Shown piece by piece: positions 8,716-16,806 of a DNA stretch of 64,000 nt. How positions within the stretch are numbered: position 1 is the first letter of the stretch; the number at the start of each line of letters is the position of its first letter. The DNA is from Rhizobium sp. BK399 (GTDB taxonomy: Bacteria > Pseudomonadota > Alphaproteobacteria > Rhizobiales > Rhizobiaceae): assembly GCF_014194695.1 (NCBI RefSeq), contig NZ_JACIAH010000015.1, positions 1-64,000 on the forward strand. Direction: 5' to 3'. The translations under genes were made by a program, and so were the position numbers. The notes beneath the pieces are model-generated. The model was given only the letters and a program-made list of their open reading frames with translations. It was not told the DNA's origin and did no database searches.

Positions 8716-10410
8716 ATGGCCACTGCAACGACGTTGACGGACTTTGTCCGATATCTGACGACGAACGATAATCTGGTCGGGCCATCCGAGAGGGTGTCGC
8801 TTGAGCGGATGTTGAAGGCTCCCCCTTCGAGCTACAGTCAAATCTGGGAGACCGGCGTACTGTCGGGAGATCAGCTCGCCGAGGCAATTGGCGAATTTCA
8901 CGGGCTCGGTCGCGCCGCCGTCGACCAGATAGAGTTCCGGCCCGAGCTTACCGCCGATCTGTCGCCGCGATTCCTGCGCGCGGCATGGGCGCTTCCGGCA
9001 CTGGAGAAGGGCCAGCAGATTCTGGTGATCGCCGACCCGACACGCGAGGAGGCGATCGAGGCGGCGGCGGCCGCGCTCGGACAACGCGTGGAAATGAGAG
9101 TGGCGACGTTCGAAGAGATGGCGATGCTTTTCGAACGGTTGCTTTCTAAGGATCGGGCAAACGTCCTTTCGCCTGCCGACCAAACGGCAGCGCGCTCGCA
9201 GAGTGCGGCCGAAGAGGATCTTGATCGCCTTCATGATCTCGCGAGCGGCGCGCCCATCGTCAGGGCCGTCGACCAATTGCTGGAAACCGCGTTGAACTTG
9301 TCGGCAACCGATATCCACATCGAGCCCCAGCCGGATGGCGTGCGGGTGCGAATGCGGGTGGATGGCATGCTGAGGACCATGCAGCCGCTCTCGAACGATA
9401 TCGCTCGTGGTGTCGTTTCACGCATCAAGATTCTCGCCGGACTCAACATCGCCGAGCACCGGCTGCCGCAGGACGGGCGCGCTCGTATCACCATCAACAC
9501 GACGCGCGCCGATTTTCGTGTAGCGACGATGCCAACCTTGCATGGCGAGGCGCTTGTTGCCCGAATTCTCGTCAAGGGTGCCGAGGCACTTGATCTTTCC
9601 CGACTTGGCATGGCCGCCCGCGATTTTTCTATTCTGCGCACCCAGATCGCCGAGCCGCATGGGCTGATCGTCGTTGCCGGCCCGACGGGGTGCGGCAAGA
9701 CGACGACGCTGACGGCGGCGCTCTCCAGCCTCAACAGTCCCGAACGCAAGATCATGACCATCGAGGATCCGATCGAGTATCAGATCGCCGGCGTAAGCCA
9801 GACGCAGGTGAAGCCATCGATCAATCTGACCTTCGCGAATGCGATGCGCTCCTTCCTGCGCCAGGACCCCGACATCATGATGGTCGGCGAGATGCGTGAC
9901 AGCGAAACCGCGTCGATCGGCATCCAGGCAGCGCTCACGGGGCATCTAGTGCTTACGACGCTGCACACCAACAGCGCAGCCGATGCGATCATCCGGCTGA
10001 TGGATCTCGGCGTCGAAACCTTCCTCCTTGCGTCCGCCTTGCGGTGTGTCATCGCACAGCGACTTGTCCGCAGGCTCTGCGAACGCTGCAGGGCGCCTGT
10101 GAACGATGGTGCCGGCGCTGAGCATGCCGCCCTTGCGCGTCGCGGCTTCGTCCCGCGCCCTGGGGACAGCTATTTCCGTGCAGTCGGTTGTGCCTATTGT
10201 GGGGAAAGCGGTTATCGAGGACGCGTCGGGATATTCGAGGTCCTGCCCGTCGATGCCGAGCTCAGCGGGCTCATGCGCGATGACGTCGATCCCCAGAAAA
10301 TCCAGACAGCGGCGGTGCGTGCCGGCATGACCACGATGCTCGACGATGGCTTTGCGAAATACCGAAAGGGCATCACGTCGATCGAGGAGGTTCTGCGCGT
10401 TACGATCTGA
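8716..10410 (+). CDS. gspE: Type II secretion ATPase GspE
   Basis: About 564 residues from ATG 8716. The N-terminal part resembles the GspE/PilB N1 domain; the catalytic core has Walker A GPTGCGKTTT near residue 321, an Asp box, Walker B DPDIMMVGEMRD near 385 and a His box (LTTLHTNSA). A zinc-binding tetracysteine region follows (CERC near 454, CAYC near 491), typical of GspE. It is the cytoplasmic motor that drives pseudopilus assembly through GspL and GspF. It lies alone on the plus strand, separated from the other gsp genes, and ends convergently with the GspC-like gene. The second Walker motif reads GEMRD where most homologues have GEIRD. Confidence 0.95.
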   Translation: MATATTLTDFVRYLTTNDNLVGPSERVSLERMLKAPPSSYSQIWETGVLSGDQLAEAIGEFHGLGRAAVDQIEFRPELTADLSPRFLRAAWALPALEKGQQILVIADPTREEAIEAAAAALGQRVEMRVATFEEMAMLFERLLSKDRANVLSPADQTAARSQSAAEEDLDRLHDLASGAPIVRAVDQLLETALNLSATDIHIEPQPDGVRVRMRVDGMLRTMQPLSNDIARGVVSRIKILAGLNIAEHRLPQDGRARITINTTRADFRVATMPTLHGEALVARILVKGAEALDLSRLGMAARDFSILRTQIAEPHGLIVVAGPTGCGKTTTLTAALSSLNSPERKIMTIEDPIEYQIAGVSQTQVKPSINLTFANAMRSFLRQDPDIMMVGEMRDSETASIGIQAALTGHLVLTTLHTNSAADAIIRLMDLGVETFLLASALRCVIAQRLVRRLCERCRAPVNDGAGAEHAALARRGFVPRPGDSYFRAVGCAYCGESGYRGRVGIFEVLPVDAELSGLMRDDVDPQKIQTAAVRAGMTTMLDDGFAKYRKGITSIEEVLRVTI

Positions 10411-10430
10411 GCGTTAAGATCTGACGGGCG

Positions 10431-10883
10431 CTATTGGGTCGGGGCAAACATCCGATAGTCCTGGCGCTGGCCGTTCTGTTCGAGCTTGACCGTACGGTTG
10501 TCGACGATGGAGACGACCCAGTTCTGAAGCCTGTCGCCGTCCTTCAGGCGATGGATCTGGCCGCTCGCGGGGTCCTGCAGGAGTGCCTGGCGGTTGCCGC
10601 TGATCGAAATGATCCCCACGAGCTTTATCTCAGGTGCAGATGGCGACGTTTCGGAGACACTGGCAATGACTGGCGCAACGTCTACGACCGGCTCATCAGC
10701 GACCGGGGGCTGCCTTGAGGGTGAAAACAGCGGGTGAAGCCGGGTCGCTTCGAGCTTATCAAGGGTCACGCCACTCAGCCACGGCGTCGCTGGAGCGCTG
10801 GGCTCCGATTGGGACAGAGCCGCGCCCGCCATCGCCACCAGGGCGACGCCCGTCACAATTCCAGATCTTTTCAAGCCGGTCAC
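10431..10883 (-). CDS. Small GspC-like (HR/PilP-type domain) secretion protein
   Basis: 150 residues from GTG 10883, whose GTGA overlaps the gspM stop. The N-terminus has one hydrophobic segment ending near LSQSEPS, then a Pro-rich linker and a C-terminal beta-rich domain (IKLVGIISISGNRQALL, DRLQNWVVSIVDNRTVKL) like the homology region of GspC or the PilP family. In other systems this domain links the inner-membrane platform to the secretin GspD. There is no PDZ or coiled-coil region, so it is a reduced GspC. It is the last gene in the F-to-M operon. Family assignment rests on domain pattern and position. Confidence 0.75.
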   Translation of the reverse strand: MTGLKRSGIVTGVALVAMAGAALSQSEPSAPATPWLSGVTLDKLEATRLHPLFSPSRQPPVADEPVVDVAPVIASVSETSPSAPEIKLVGIISISGNRQALLQDPASGQIHRLKDGDRLQNWVVSIVDNRTVKLEQNGQRQDYRMFAPTQ

Positions 10884-11440
10884 AGCTTGCTCCTTCGCCA
10901 GTAGCCCTCGACCGAGGCTGAAACGCGCAGTACAGGCGGCTCCCTGCTGCTGACGCTTGTTTCCGCGCTCTCGATCGTGATCGATTTGAAGAGCAGGGCT
11001 GTCGGGTTGCTTTCCGTCGCAAAGAGAATTTGCTGCAGCGGCTCCGTGGTCGTCTCAAACAGAACGCGCATTTCGACGGCGCCGTCGTCGGGTGCATCCT
11101 CTCCGGGGTCGACGAATTCAAACTGAGCGATCTTTGCTCCGGTCTCGCCGATCACATCGGTCATCAGGCGTTGCAATTCGGCGGCTGCGACAGCCGGCGT
11201 GTCGCCTGGGAGGTAGATCGCGGCACCATCGCCGTCTTTGTCATCCGTGTTGCCTTCGAGCGCCGCGAGCCTGGTCTTGAGTGCCTCCAGGGACAGCCGC
11301 TGCTCGGCATTTTCCTGCGACAGCCCACGTGCTTCCATCACGCTCCATGCCGCTATCGCCCCAGGAACGAAAAACAGGCCAGCGAGCACAGCAATCGTTG
11401 CCATTCTGACGTTTCTCGCGGCGCCCTGCTTCCGGTTCAT
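10880..11440 (-). CDS. gspM: Type II secretion platform protein GspM-like
   Basis: 186 residues with one N-terminal transmembrane helix (VRMATIAVLAGLFFVPGAIA) followed by a coiled-coil stretch (LSQENAEQRLSLEALKTRLAALE) and a ferredoxin-like C-terminal domain, the normal GspM/PilO plan. Position directly after gspL, with an ATGA overlap at both ends, supports the call. It should dimerise with GspL in the inner-membrane platform. The primary sequence is divergent, so family matching depends on topology and operon order more than on motifs. Confidence 0.8.
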   Translation of the reverse strand: MNRKQGAARNVRMATIAVLAGLFFVPGAIAAWSVMEARGLSQENAEQRLSLEALKTRLAALEGNTDDKDGDGAAIYLPGDTPAVAAAELQRLMTDVIGETGAKIAQFEFVDPGEDAPDDGAVEMRVLFETTTEPLQQILFATESNPTALLFKSITIESAETSVSSREPPVLRVSASVEGYWRRSKL

Positions 11441-12495
11441 TGTGTTTTGGCTCCTGCAAGATGGGCCAGGATTTCGAACCGCTCTTTGCCGTTGTCGCCA
11501 TCGCGGACGACCGGCGCGGAGAAATTTGCGGCTTCGAGCATCTCTGAGTCTTCGATGATACTGATCAGCCGCGCGGCATTGGCGGAAAATCCTGCAATAC
11601 GCACATTTCGATCTGCAACATCAAGCGTGGTGAGATAGGTCGTATCGGGGATGATCTTCGAGAGTTCATCGATCAGGACAACCATGGAGGCGGCATCCCA
11701 TTTGCGCGCCAGTTTCGCGCTGGAACTGTCGGCCTGTTCCGCCTTCTGACGCGCCTTGTCAATCGTGCCGCGAAGGCTGGCGAGGGAGGCTTCTATCTGC
11801 TTTTTCTCCTGCGTTGCCTGTTGGAGCTGAAAGCCGCCAACTGACAGCATGGCTGCCCCAATTGCCGCGAGGACGCAAAGGGACGCGAGAGCGATGCGCG
11901 TACGTCTCGCCGTAAGTGCCGCTTTCGCGCCCGGTAACAGATTGATCCTACTCGACTTCGCGAGTGGATCGGTCGCAAGTCCGACGACGACGGGCTTGAT
12001 GCCGACAGCCTCGAGGGGATCGATCGCCGACCGCATCGCAGCGAGCGAGACCGCGACGACGCGAACATCTAGCTGATCGGCGGTGTCGGTCGCTTCGCCG
12101 TCCTCAAGATCGTAGTCGAACGTCATCTTGTCCGCGGGCCATGGAAGAAGCTGTTCGAGCTGATGGCGGATGATCGCATCGACATGGTGTCTGCTTGCCG
12201 CCGGGAGTTTGAGCGATCGCACGACCGAACGATCCGCGCCAAGCCGCATTTCGACTGGCTGTGTTCCGACGACGCTGCTAAGCCAGCCGAGCTCATCACG
12301 GGGTCCCTCGGCCTTGTGGATCGGCCCCGCCCTGGAGACGCGGTAGCAAACGAGCCTCGCCGGCTCCTCGACAACGAGAAATGTTCCACGGTTCCTGCGG
12401 GGGATGTTCGCTGCGGCCTGCCAGGAAACCATCTCGCCGAGCAAGGCTGAAAAGCTTCGTTTGATCGATGTGGTTATCCCGGTCATTCGATACAT
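11437..12495 (-). CDS. gspL: Type II secretion platform protein GspL-like
   Basis: About 352 residues from ATG 12495, eight bases after the gspK stop and preceded by a GGCGAG site; a longer frame from 12621 would overlap gspK and look non-native. The N-terminal cytoplasmic half is actin-like (RLGADRSVVRSLKLPAASR, IIRHQLEQLLPWPADKM), as in GspL/PilM. One membrane helix follows (RTRIALASLCVLAAIGAAML), then a coiled coil and a periplasmic PilN-like domain (LSKIIPDTTYLTTLDV, VRIAGFSANAARLISIIED). It would couple the ATPase GspE to the pseudopilus. The ATGA overlap with gspM shows translational coupling. Confidence 0.88.
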   Translation of the reverse strand: MYRMTGITTSIKRSFSALLGEMVSWQAAANIPRRNRGTFLVVEEPARLVCYRVSRAGPIHKAEGPRDELGWLSSVVGTQPVEMRLGADRSVVRSLKLPAASRHHVDAIIRHQLEQLLPWPADKMTFDYDLEDGEATDTADQLDVRVVAVSLAAMRSAIDPLEAVGIKPVVVGLATDPLAKSSRINLLPGAKAALTARRTRIALASLCVLAAIGAAMLSVGGFQLQQATQEKKQIEASLASLRGTIDKARQKAEQADSSSAKLARKWDAASMVVLIDELSKIIPDTTYLTTLDVADRNVRIAGFSANAARLISIIEDSEMLEAANFSAPVVRDGDNGKERFEILAHLAGAKTQ

Positions 12496-12502
12496 CTCGC
12501 CA

Positions 12503-13375
12503 TCAACGTCCCCCCGTTCCGGTAAATGTCCAGGCATAGACGACATAGCCTTTGGGGGTGTCGGTTGCGTCGGCGACGACCATCTCGGCGGTTCCGACCC
12601 GGCCGCTTTTGCTGTGGGCAACGAGGTTCACGCGAAAGACGGTCGGCCTCTCCACCGTGAGGAAGCCTTCATATCTCTTTACCAGGGCACGCCGCTCGTC
12701 GCTGTCTTCGTCGTTACGCAACGCTGCAATGGTCGTGGCGTCCGCCTCGCTCATACCCGGGATCGCAAGCAGCGCCTTCCGGGAGGCCGCTCCCGGATCA
12801 AGCATGCCAGTCCGGTTGTGCACCGTGAGAAACGACTCGAGTTTCATGTAGTCATTCTCGCTCAGTCCCTTGAGAAAGCGCAACTCGCCAACCGACTGGA
12901 ATTTTGCATTCATGGGCAGACCGCTTGCTCCGTTCCCCCTGTAGTCGGAGCGCTCGGCGCCTTCGGGTGTCCGCTCGTCGTCTCCGTCGCGCCAGTCGAC
13001 GACCCGCGCCGCAAACGCGTCGGGGGAAAGCGACTGGCCATCGACTGCCTTGAATAGCCCTTTCAGCAGTTCGGGCGGAGAGGCATTGAGATCGAGCCGT
13101 CCCGCTTCGGCGGCAACCTGCAGGGTGACACTTCCGGTCGAAAGCGTGATGATGCGACCGTCGACGAATGCAGCGTCTCTGTCTTCGGTAAAAAGAAGGT
13201 AGGCGGACGCCGTGGCGCCGCTGTCGAGCAGGTTCTCGGTCACGAGATCGTCCACGCCCAGACGCGTGAGAACCAGGGTCGGCTGCGCCGACAGCACCAG
13301 CGTCGATACTATTCCTGCCAGCAAGCCGCATACGACAAGGGTTGCCAGCGTGACATATCCGCCATCACGTTGCAT
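12503..13375 (-). CDS. gspK: Minor pseudopilin GspK
   Basis: About 290 residues from ATG 13375, which has an excellent GGGAGGT site and overlaps the end of gspJ. The prepilin leader is short: GGY-VTLATLVVCGLLAGIVS; like other GspK proteins it lacks the +5 Glu of the other pseudopilins. The large globular part carries the SAM-like fold region (LDLNASPPELLKGL, VVDWRDGDD, SVGELRFLKGLSE, LLAIPGMSEADATTIAALR). In known systems GspK caps the pseudopilus tip with GspI and GspJ. Confidence 0.9.
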   Translation of the reverse strand: MQRDGGYVTLATLVVCGLLAGIVSTLVLSAQPTLVLTRLGVDDLVTENLLDSGATASAYLLFTEDRDAAFVDGRIITLSTGSVTLQVAAEAGRLDLNASPPELLKGLFKAVDGQSLSPDAFAARVVDWRDGDDERTPEGAERSDYRGNGASGLPMNAKFQSVGELRFLKGLSENDYMKLESFLTVHNRTGMLDPGAASRKALLAIPGMSEADATTIAALRNDEDSDERRALVKRYEGFLTVERPTVFRVNLVAHSKSGRVGTAEMVVADATDTPKGYVVYAWTFTGTGGR

Positions 13376-14009
13376 CGGGACCTCCCTCGCAGCTCGCGCC
13401 TTCCGGGCATAGCCGTGGCGGATCGACATGGGGGGAAACCACCAGCGTCAAAGGTGCGCGCCGCGAATCCGACTTGCTCCATATCTGCAGGCGAATGACA
13501 TCGGGAAGCGTCGGGCGATCGGACCAGGAATTGCTCCACACGAAGCCTTTCCGGGTGTTTTCAGCAAACGAGAAGCGATAGTCCCATGCTCCCTGCAGCA
13601 GTGCCGTCGGTGGAGCGGCGCTCACCTTTTCAAAACTGGTTGCCGAGGGAAATCGCGCGAGGGCAGACCGGACGAGAGCGCCAGATCTGACTGAAATCCA
13701 GACCAGTTGATCGGATGCGGAGCCGGTCGCGAGACCGACTGCAGTTTCACTGCCATAAAACAGGAGGGGCGCGCCGGCCTGCTCGCTGGTCTTGATGGCA
13801 GCAACCTCTGACAGGTCGCGCCTGAGGGCAGTGAGCCCTGTGGCAAGACGCTCGATGTTTCCGGCGTCGCGACTGGCCGCCGCAGAAGACCGGGTCACGA
13901 GATAGGCCGACAACAGCAGCGCCTGAAAGACGAGCGCGCTGAGCAGGAGGACAACCAGGGCCTCCAGCATGGCAAAACCACCCTCTGAACTCTTGCGCTC
14001 CTTCCTCAT
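13365..14009 (-). CDS. gspJ: Minor pseudopilin GspJ
   Basis: 214 residues. The leader peptide ends in GG before FAMLEALVVLLLSALVF, with Glu at the conserved +5 position, followed by a globular domain consistent with GspJ (LRRDLSEVAAIKTSE, APLLFYGSE, PDVIRLQIW). ATG 14009 overlaps the gspI stop through ATGA. It belongs to the tip complex of the pseudopilus together with GspI and GspK. Confidence 0.88.
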   Translation of the reverse strand: MRKERKSSEGGFAMLEALVVLLLSALVFQALLLSAYLVTRSSAAASRDAGNIERLATGLTALRRDLSEVAAIKTSEQAGAPLLFYGSETAVGLATGSASDQLVWISVRSGALVRSALARFPSATSFEKVSAAPPTALLQGAWDYRFSFAENTRKGFVWSNSWSDRPTLPDVIRLQIWSKSDSRRAPLTLVVSPHVDPPRLCPEGASCEGGPDAT

Positions 14010-14428
14010 TCAGCCACTCCGACCAACAGTCGATCGACCGCCAGCCGTCGCGAAGACGATACGTCGACGGAAAGCCTCGCCTCGAGCAGTGTCTGTCCCT
14101 CCGGCCCCCGCCCTTCGGCCTCGGGAGATCGTGTGATGACGGCACGCCACCTGCGTCCGTGGCTCACGCCAGCAAACGTGCCGGGACGAACGATCTTTCC
14201 CTGCAGTTCCTCGGCGAGGACTTCCTCGGCGACCAGCCGTGCTTCGAGCCAGGCATGCGATTGAACGACGGAGGCGCGCGCCGAGACCAGGCTTCTCGGG
14301 ACCACGTATAGAACAGCTGCGAGGATGGCGACGGCCACCAGAACCTCAAGCAGCGTAAATCCTTGATCGCGCCGGTCGTGTGCATTCGGGGCACTCTTAG
14401 TGGGGGCCGCACACATGCCGGGCCTCAT
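14006..14428 (-). CDS. gspI: Minor pseudopilin GspI
   Basis: 140 residues. The prepilin cleavage motif is DQG-FTLLEVLVAVAILA, with Glu at +5, followed by a small globular domain (AEEVLAEELQGKIV, WRAVITRSPE, RLSVDV). ATGA overlaps with gspH upstream and gspJ downstream make it part of one coupled operon. The role in tip-complex initiation comes from known family members. Confidence 0.88.
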   Translation of the reverse strand: MRPGMCAAPTKSAPNAHDRRDQGFTLLEVLVAVAILAAVLYVVPRSLVSARASVVQSHAWLEARLVAEEVLAEELQGKIVRPGTFAGVSHGRRWRAVITRSPEAEGRGPEGQTLLEARLSVDVSSSRRLAVDRLLVGVAE

Positions 14429-14886
14429 TCGAGTGCTGACAGCGCAATGCCTGACGTCAGCGGGTTGACCGAGATGCGGAAGGTCGCGCGCGGTCCCGAG
14501 ATATCGAACGTCCCGCCGGAGGAGCGGCCATTGGCCTGAAAGGATACCATGCGGCCGTGCGCGGCGCGCTCCACCCGGATCGCAGATCCTTCGCTCAGCA
14601 TGACCCGTCTTGCGGAGGAACCGGACAGGACCGTGCCGCGACGCGTGTCGATGGTCGATACGACGGTGCGGCCTTCCGCCATCGCGATGTTCCGGTCCTG
14701 TCGCAGGAGTGCCGCGATCTCCGCTGCCTGAACCTTCAGGCTCATCGCCTGGCCGGCGTTGATCATGTAGGGCAGTGCCATCGCCGCCACGAAAGCAATG
14801 ATTGCGAGTGCTGCCAGAAGTTCCAGCAGCGCAAAACCGCCATCACTCGAAGAATGGCTACTGGATCGCGATGTCTGCGGCATTGT
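14425..14886 (-). CDS. gspH: Minor pseudopilin GspH
   Basis: About 153 residues from ATG 14886, preceded by a strong GAAGGGGGG site within the gspG end; further upstream in-frame starts would extend the overlap with gspG for no reason. The leader ends in GG before FALLELLAALAIIAFVAAM. The C-terminal domain fits the GspH/FimT family (AAEIAALLRQDRNIAMAEGR, FDISGPRATFRISVNPLTSG). It links the major GspG filament to the tip complex in known systems. Confidence 0.88.
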   Translation of the reverse strand, partial: TMPQTSRSSSHSSSDGGFALLELLAALAIIAFVAAMALPYMINAGQAMSLKVQAAEIAALLRQDRNIAMAEGRTVVSTIDTRRGTVLSGSSARRVMLSEGSAIRVERAAHGRMVSFQANGRSSGGTFDISGPRATFRISVNPLTSGIALSALE

Positions 14887-15331
14887 CGGCCCCCCCTTCA
14901 ACGCCATCGGCACCAAAGGAAATGATCTGGGGTCGCCCCTTGTCACCAATGCGGTATTGATATTCGTGGCCCCAAGGATCCAGCGGAACCGAGGCCTGCT
15001 GGATATAAGGGCCCTTCCAGCGCTTGATCGCCGAGCCGCTGACCAGCGCGGTGAGGCCCTCTCGTTCTGTGGGGTAGCGCGAGGTGTCGAGGTAGAAGAG
15101 ATCGAAAGCCGAGGTCAGGGCTTCGATCTGCAGCCGTGCGGCACGCACACGAGCCTCCGAGAGGTAACCAAGAACGCGCGGAGCAGCAATGCCAGCAACC
15201 AGGCTGAGGATCACGAGCACGACCAGCAATTCCAGGAGGGTAAAGCCTCCGTCGCCCCTTACCGTGCGGCGCCGGGGCGATTTGCGGGTGGTTGGCAGTG
15301 GGTGTTGCAACGGCTTTTTCATGGCGGTCAC
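14858..15331 (-). CDS. gspG: Major pseudopilin GspG
   Basis: 157 residues. A long charged leader (RKSPRRRTVRGDGG) precedes FTLLELLVVLVILSLVAG, with the conserved +5 Glu. The family's C-terminal landmarks are all present: SAFDLFYLDTSRYPTEREGL, WKGPYI, VPLDPWGHEYQY and ISFGADG. This calcium-binding core forms the pseudopilus. GTG 15331 overlaps the gspF stop; ATG 15322 is a possible alternative start three codons later. It should be the most abundant product of the operon. Confidence 0.93.
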   Translation of the reverse strand: MTAMKKPLQHPLPTTRKSPRRRTVRGDGGFTLLELLVVLVILSLVAGIAAPRVLGYLSEARVRAARLQIEALTSAFDLFYLDTSRYPTEREGLTALVSGSAIKRWKGPYIQQASVPLDPWGHEYQYRIGDKGRPQIISFGADGVEGGADNAADIAIQ

Positions 15332-16536
15332 ATCAGTAGATCGTTCAGGCTGAGCAACGCCGTGATCACCGAAACGATGATCCAGGCGATCAGGGCACTG
15401 ACAGTCAGCAGCACCAGCGGGCCGATGATCGCCGTGGCACGGGCAATCGAGCGGTCGAGCCGGGTCTCGTAGTAGGTTGCAACCCGCAGCGCGGCCTTGC
15501 TAGTGTCTCCGGTGGTTTCACCGACCCGAAGCATCTGCAGGCCGTAGGGCGGAAGGAAGGAAACGCGGGAAAGGGCATCGGTGAGCTGACTGCCGTCTCT
15601 GACCCTTGCCAGAACTTCGGCCACGACCTCTGCGGAGTGCTCGTCACGCATCAAGCCGCGTATAAGGCGAAGGGATGTCGGCAGATCGACGCCACTCTTG
15701 TGCAGCATGGCAAATGTCGAACAGAAGACGACGGCGCGCTCCTGCATCAGCAGCGTATCGAAGCCTGGGAGATAACCGAGCAGGGAGAGGAGGATCGACT
15801 TTGCCGTCTTGCTGCGGGTGATGACGAGGGCAAGGCAGAGCGCACCGACACCGATGGCCGATATCAGCGTGCTGTTGGCCGCGACCGCGCGCGACAGGGT
15901 AAAGACGATCGAGGTCGATGCCTTCGCGTCCGCGCCCATGCCGACCAGCGCGTTGTCGAATTCGGGAATGACGACGGTCAGAACGAAAAACAGGACGCCC
16001 ACGGCTGCAAGGACCAGAAATGCAGGATAGGCGAGTGCCGAGGTCAGGCGGCGTCTGAGTTCCCGACCCCGCCGCCGCTCCTGGGCAATCACCTGCAGCG
16101 TGACGTCAAGGTTGCCGGCAACCTCGGCGACCTCGACCATCTTGATGTAGGTCGGGGGAAATGCCGCCGGATAGGCGTCGATCGCTTCGGCGAAGCTGTG
16201 TCCCTTTGAAACCACGTCCAGAAGCGAACGCGTCATGTTGCCGAGCGCATGCCGCTTTGTGGATTGATGGATGATCTGCAACGCCCGGTCCAGGGCAACA
16301 CTTGCAGAAAGGAGGGCAGCGAGATCTTCCGTGAAAGCTGTTACATCGTCGTAGGACGGGGTCGACTGGAACGACAGGCCCAGTCCTGCGCCTGTTTTCT
16401 TCACTTCCTCTATATCAATTGGAAACAGGGACCGACGCTCAAGCTCCGCGGCCATCAGCGCGCTGGAGTTTGCCTGCAGAATACCCTCGAGCATGTGCCC
16501 CGAGAGATCGATCGCCCGGTACCTGAAGTTTGGCAT
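15328..16536 (-). CDS. gspF: Type II secretion inner-membrane protein GspF
   Basis: 402 residues with the two T2SSF domains: a first half with TAFTEDLAALLSASVALDRAL and PPTYIKMVEVAEVAGNLD, and a second with TFAMLHKSGVDLPTSLRLI and LPPYGLQMLRVGETTGDTSK. Three strong membrane segments are visible (residues about 170-190, 220-240 and 370-395). It is the central polytopic platform protein. As first gene of the F-G-H-I-J-K-L-M operon it sets the promoter position in the AT-rich gap before the multicopper oxidase gene; AGGGG lies ahead of ATG 16536. Confidence 0.93.
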   Translation of the reverse strand: MPNFRYRAIDLSGHMLEGILQANSSALMAAELERRSLFPIDIEEVKKTGAGLGLSFQSTPSYDDVTAFTEDLAALLSASVALDRALQIIHQSTKRHALGNMTRSLLDVVSKGHSFAEAIDAYPAAFPPTYIKMVEVAEVAGNLDVTLQVIAQERRRGRELRRRLTSALAYPAFLVLAAVGVLFFVLTVVIPEFDNALVGMGADAKASTSIVFTLSRAVAANSTLISAIGVGALCLALVITRSKTAKSILLSLLGYLPGFDTLLMQERAVVFCSTFAMLHKSGVDLPTSLRLIRGLMRDEHSAEVVAEVLARVRDGSQLTDALSRVSFLPPYGLQMLRVGETTGDTSKAALRVATYYETRLDRSIARATAIIGPLVLLTVSALIAWIIVSVITALLSLNDLLM

Positions 16537-16806
16537 TTTCGTACATCGCCCCTGATGCGTCGAAAATTCATACAGTATCGATCGAGTTCATATCTGGAAA
16601 TAAGTACAGGGTAATTATACGAAATTCGGGAAAACATTCAACCGTCCCACTATTTAGAAAATATAAATTCGACGGTTTGTTTCTGAAAAAAACTGAATAT
16701 TTTAAAAATACTACGATCCTGTTTGTTTTCACAAGTTTTAGGGTGTATTGTAGGGCCACCGTCACGCATTGATGGAACTCGTTACATTTGATTGGGGGCT
16801 GGTCGA
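16537..16806. promoter_or_regulatory. AT-rich divergent promoter region, gspF operon / multicopper oxidase
   Basis: About 270 bases between divergent genes. The part from roughly 16560 to 16740 is strikingly AT-rich compared with the GC-rich surroundings, with A-tracts and a near-perfect inverted repeat TATTTTAAAAATA near 16698. No coding frame here looks real. It must hold promoters for both the secretion operon and the copper oxidase; the AT-rich tract could be a binding site for a nucleoid-type or specific regulator, which is inference. Confidence 0.5.
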
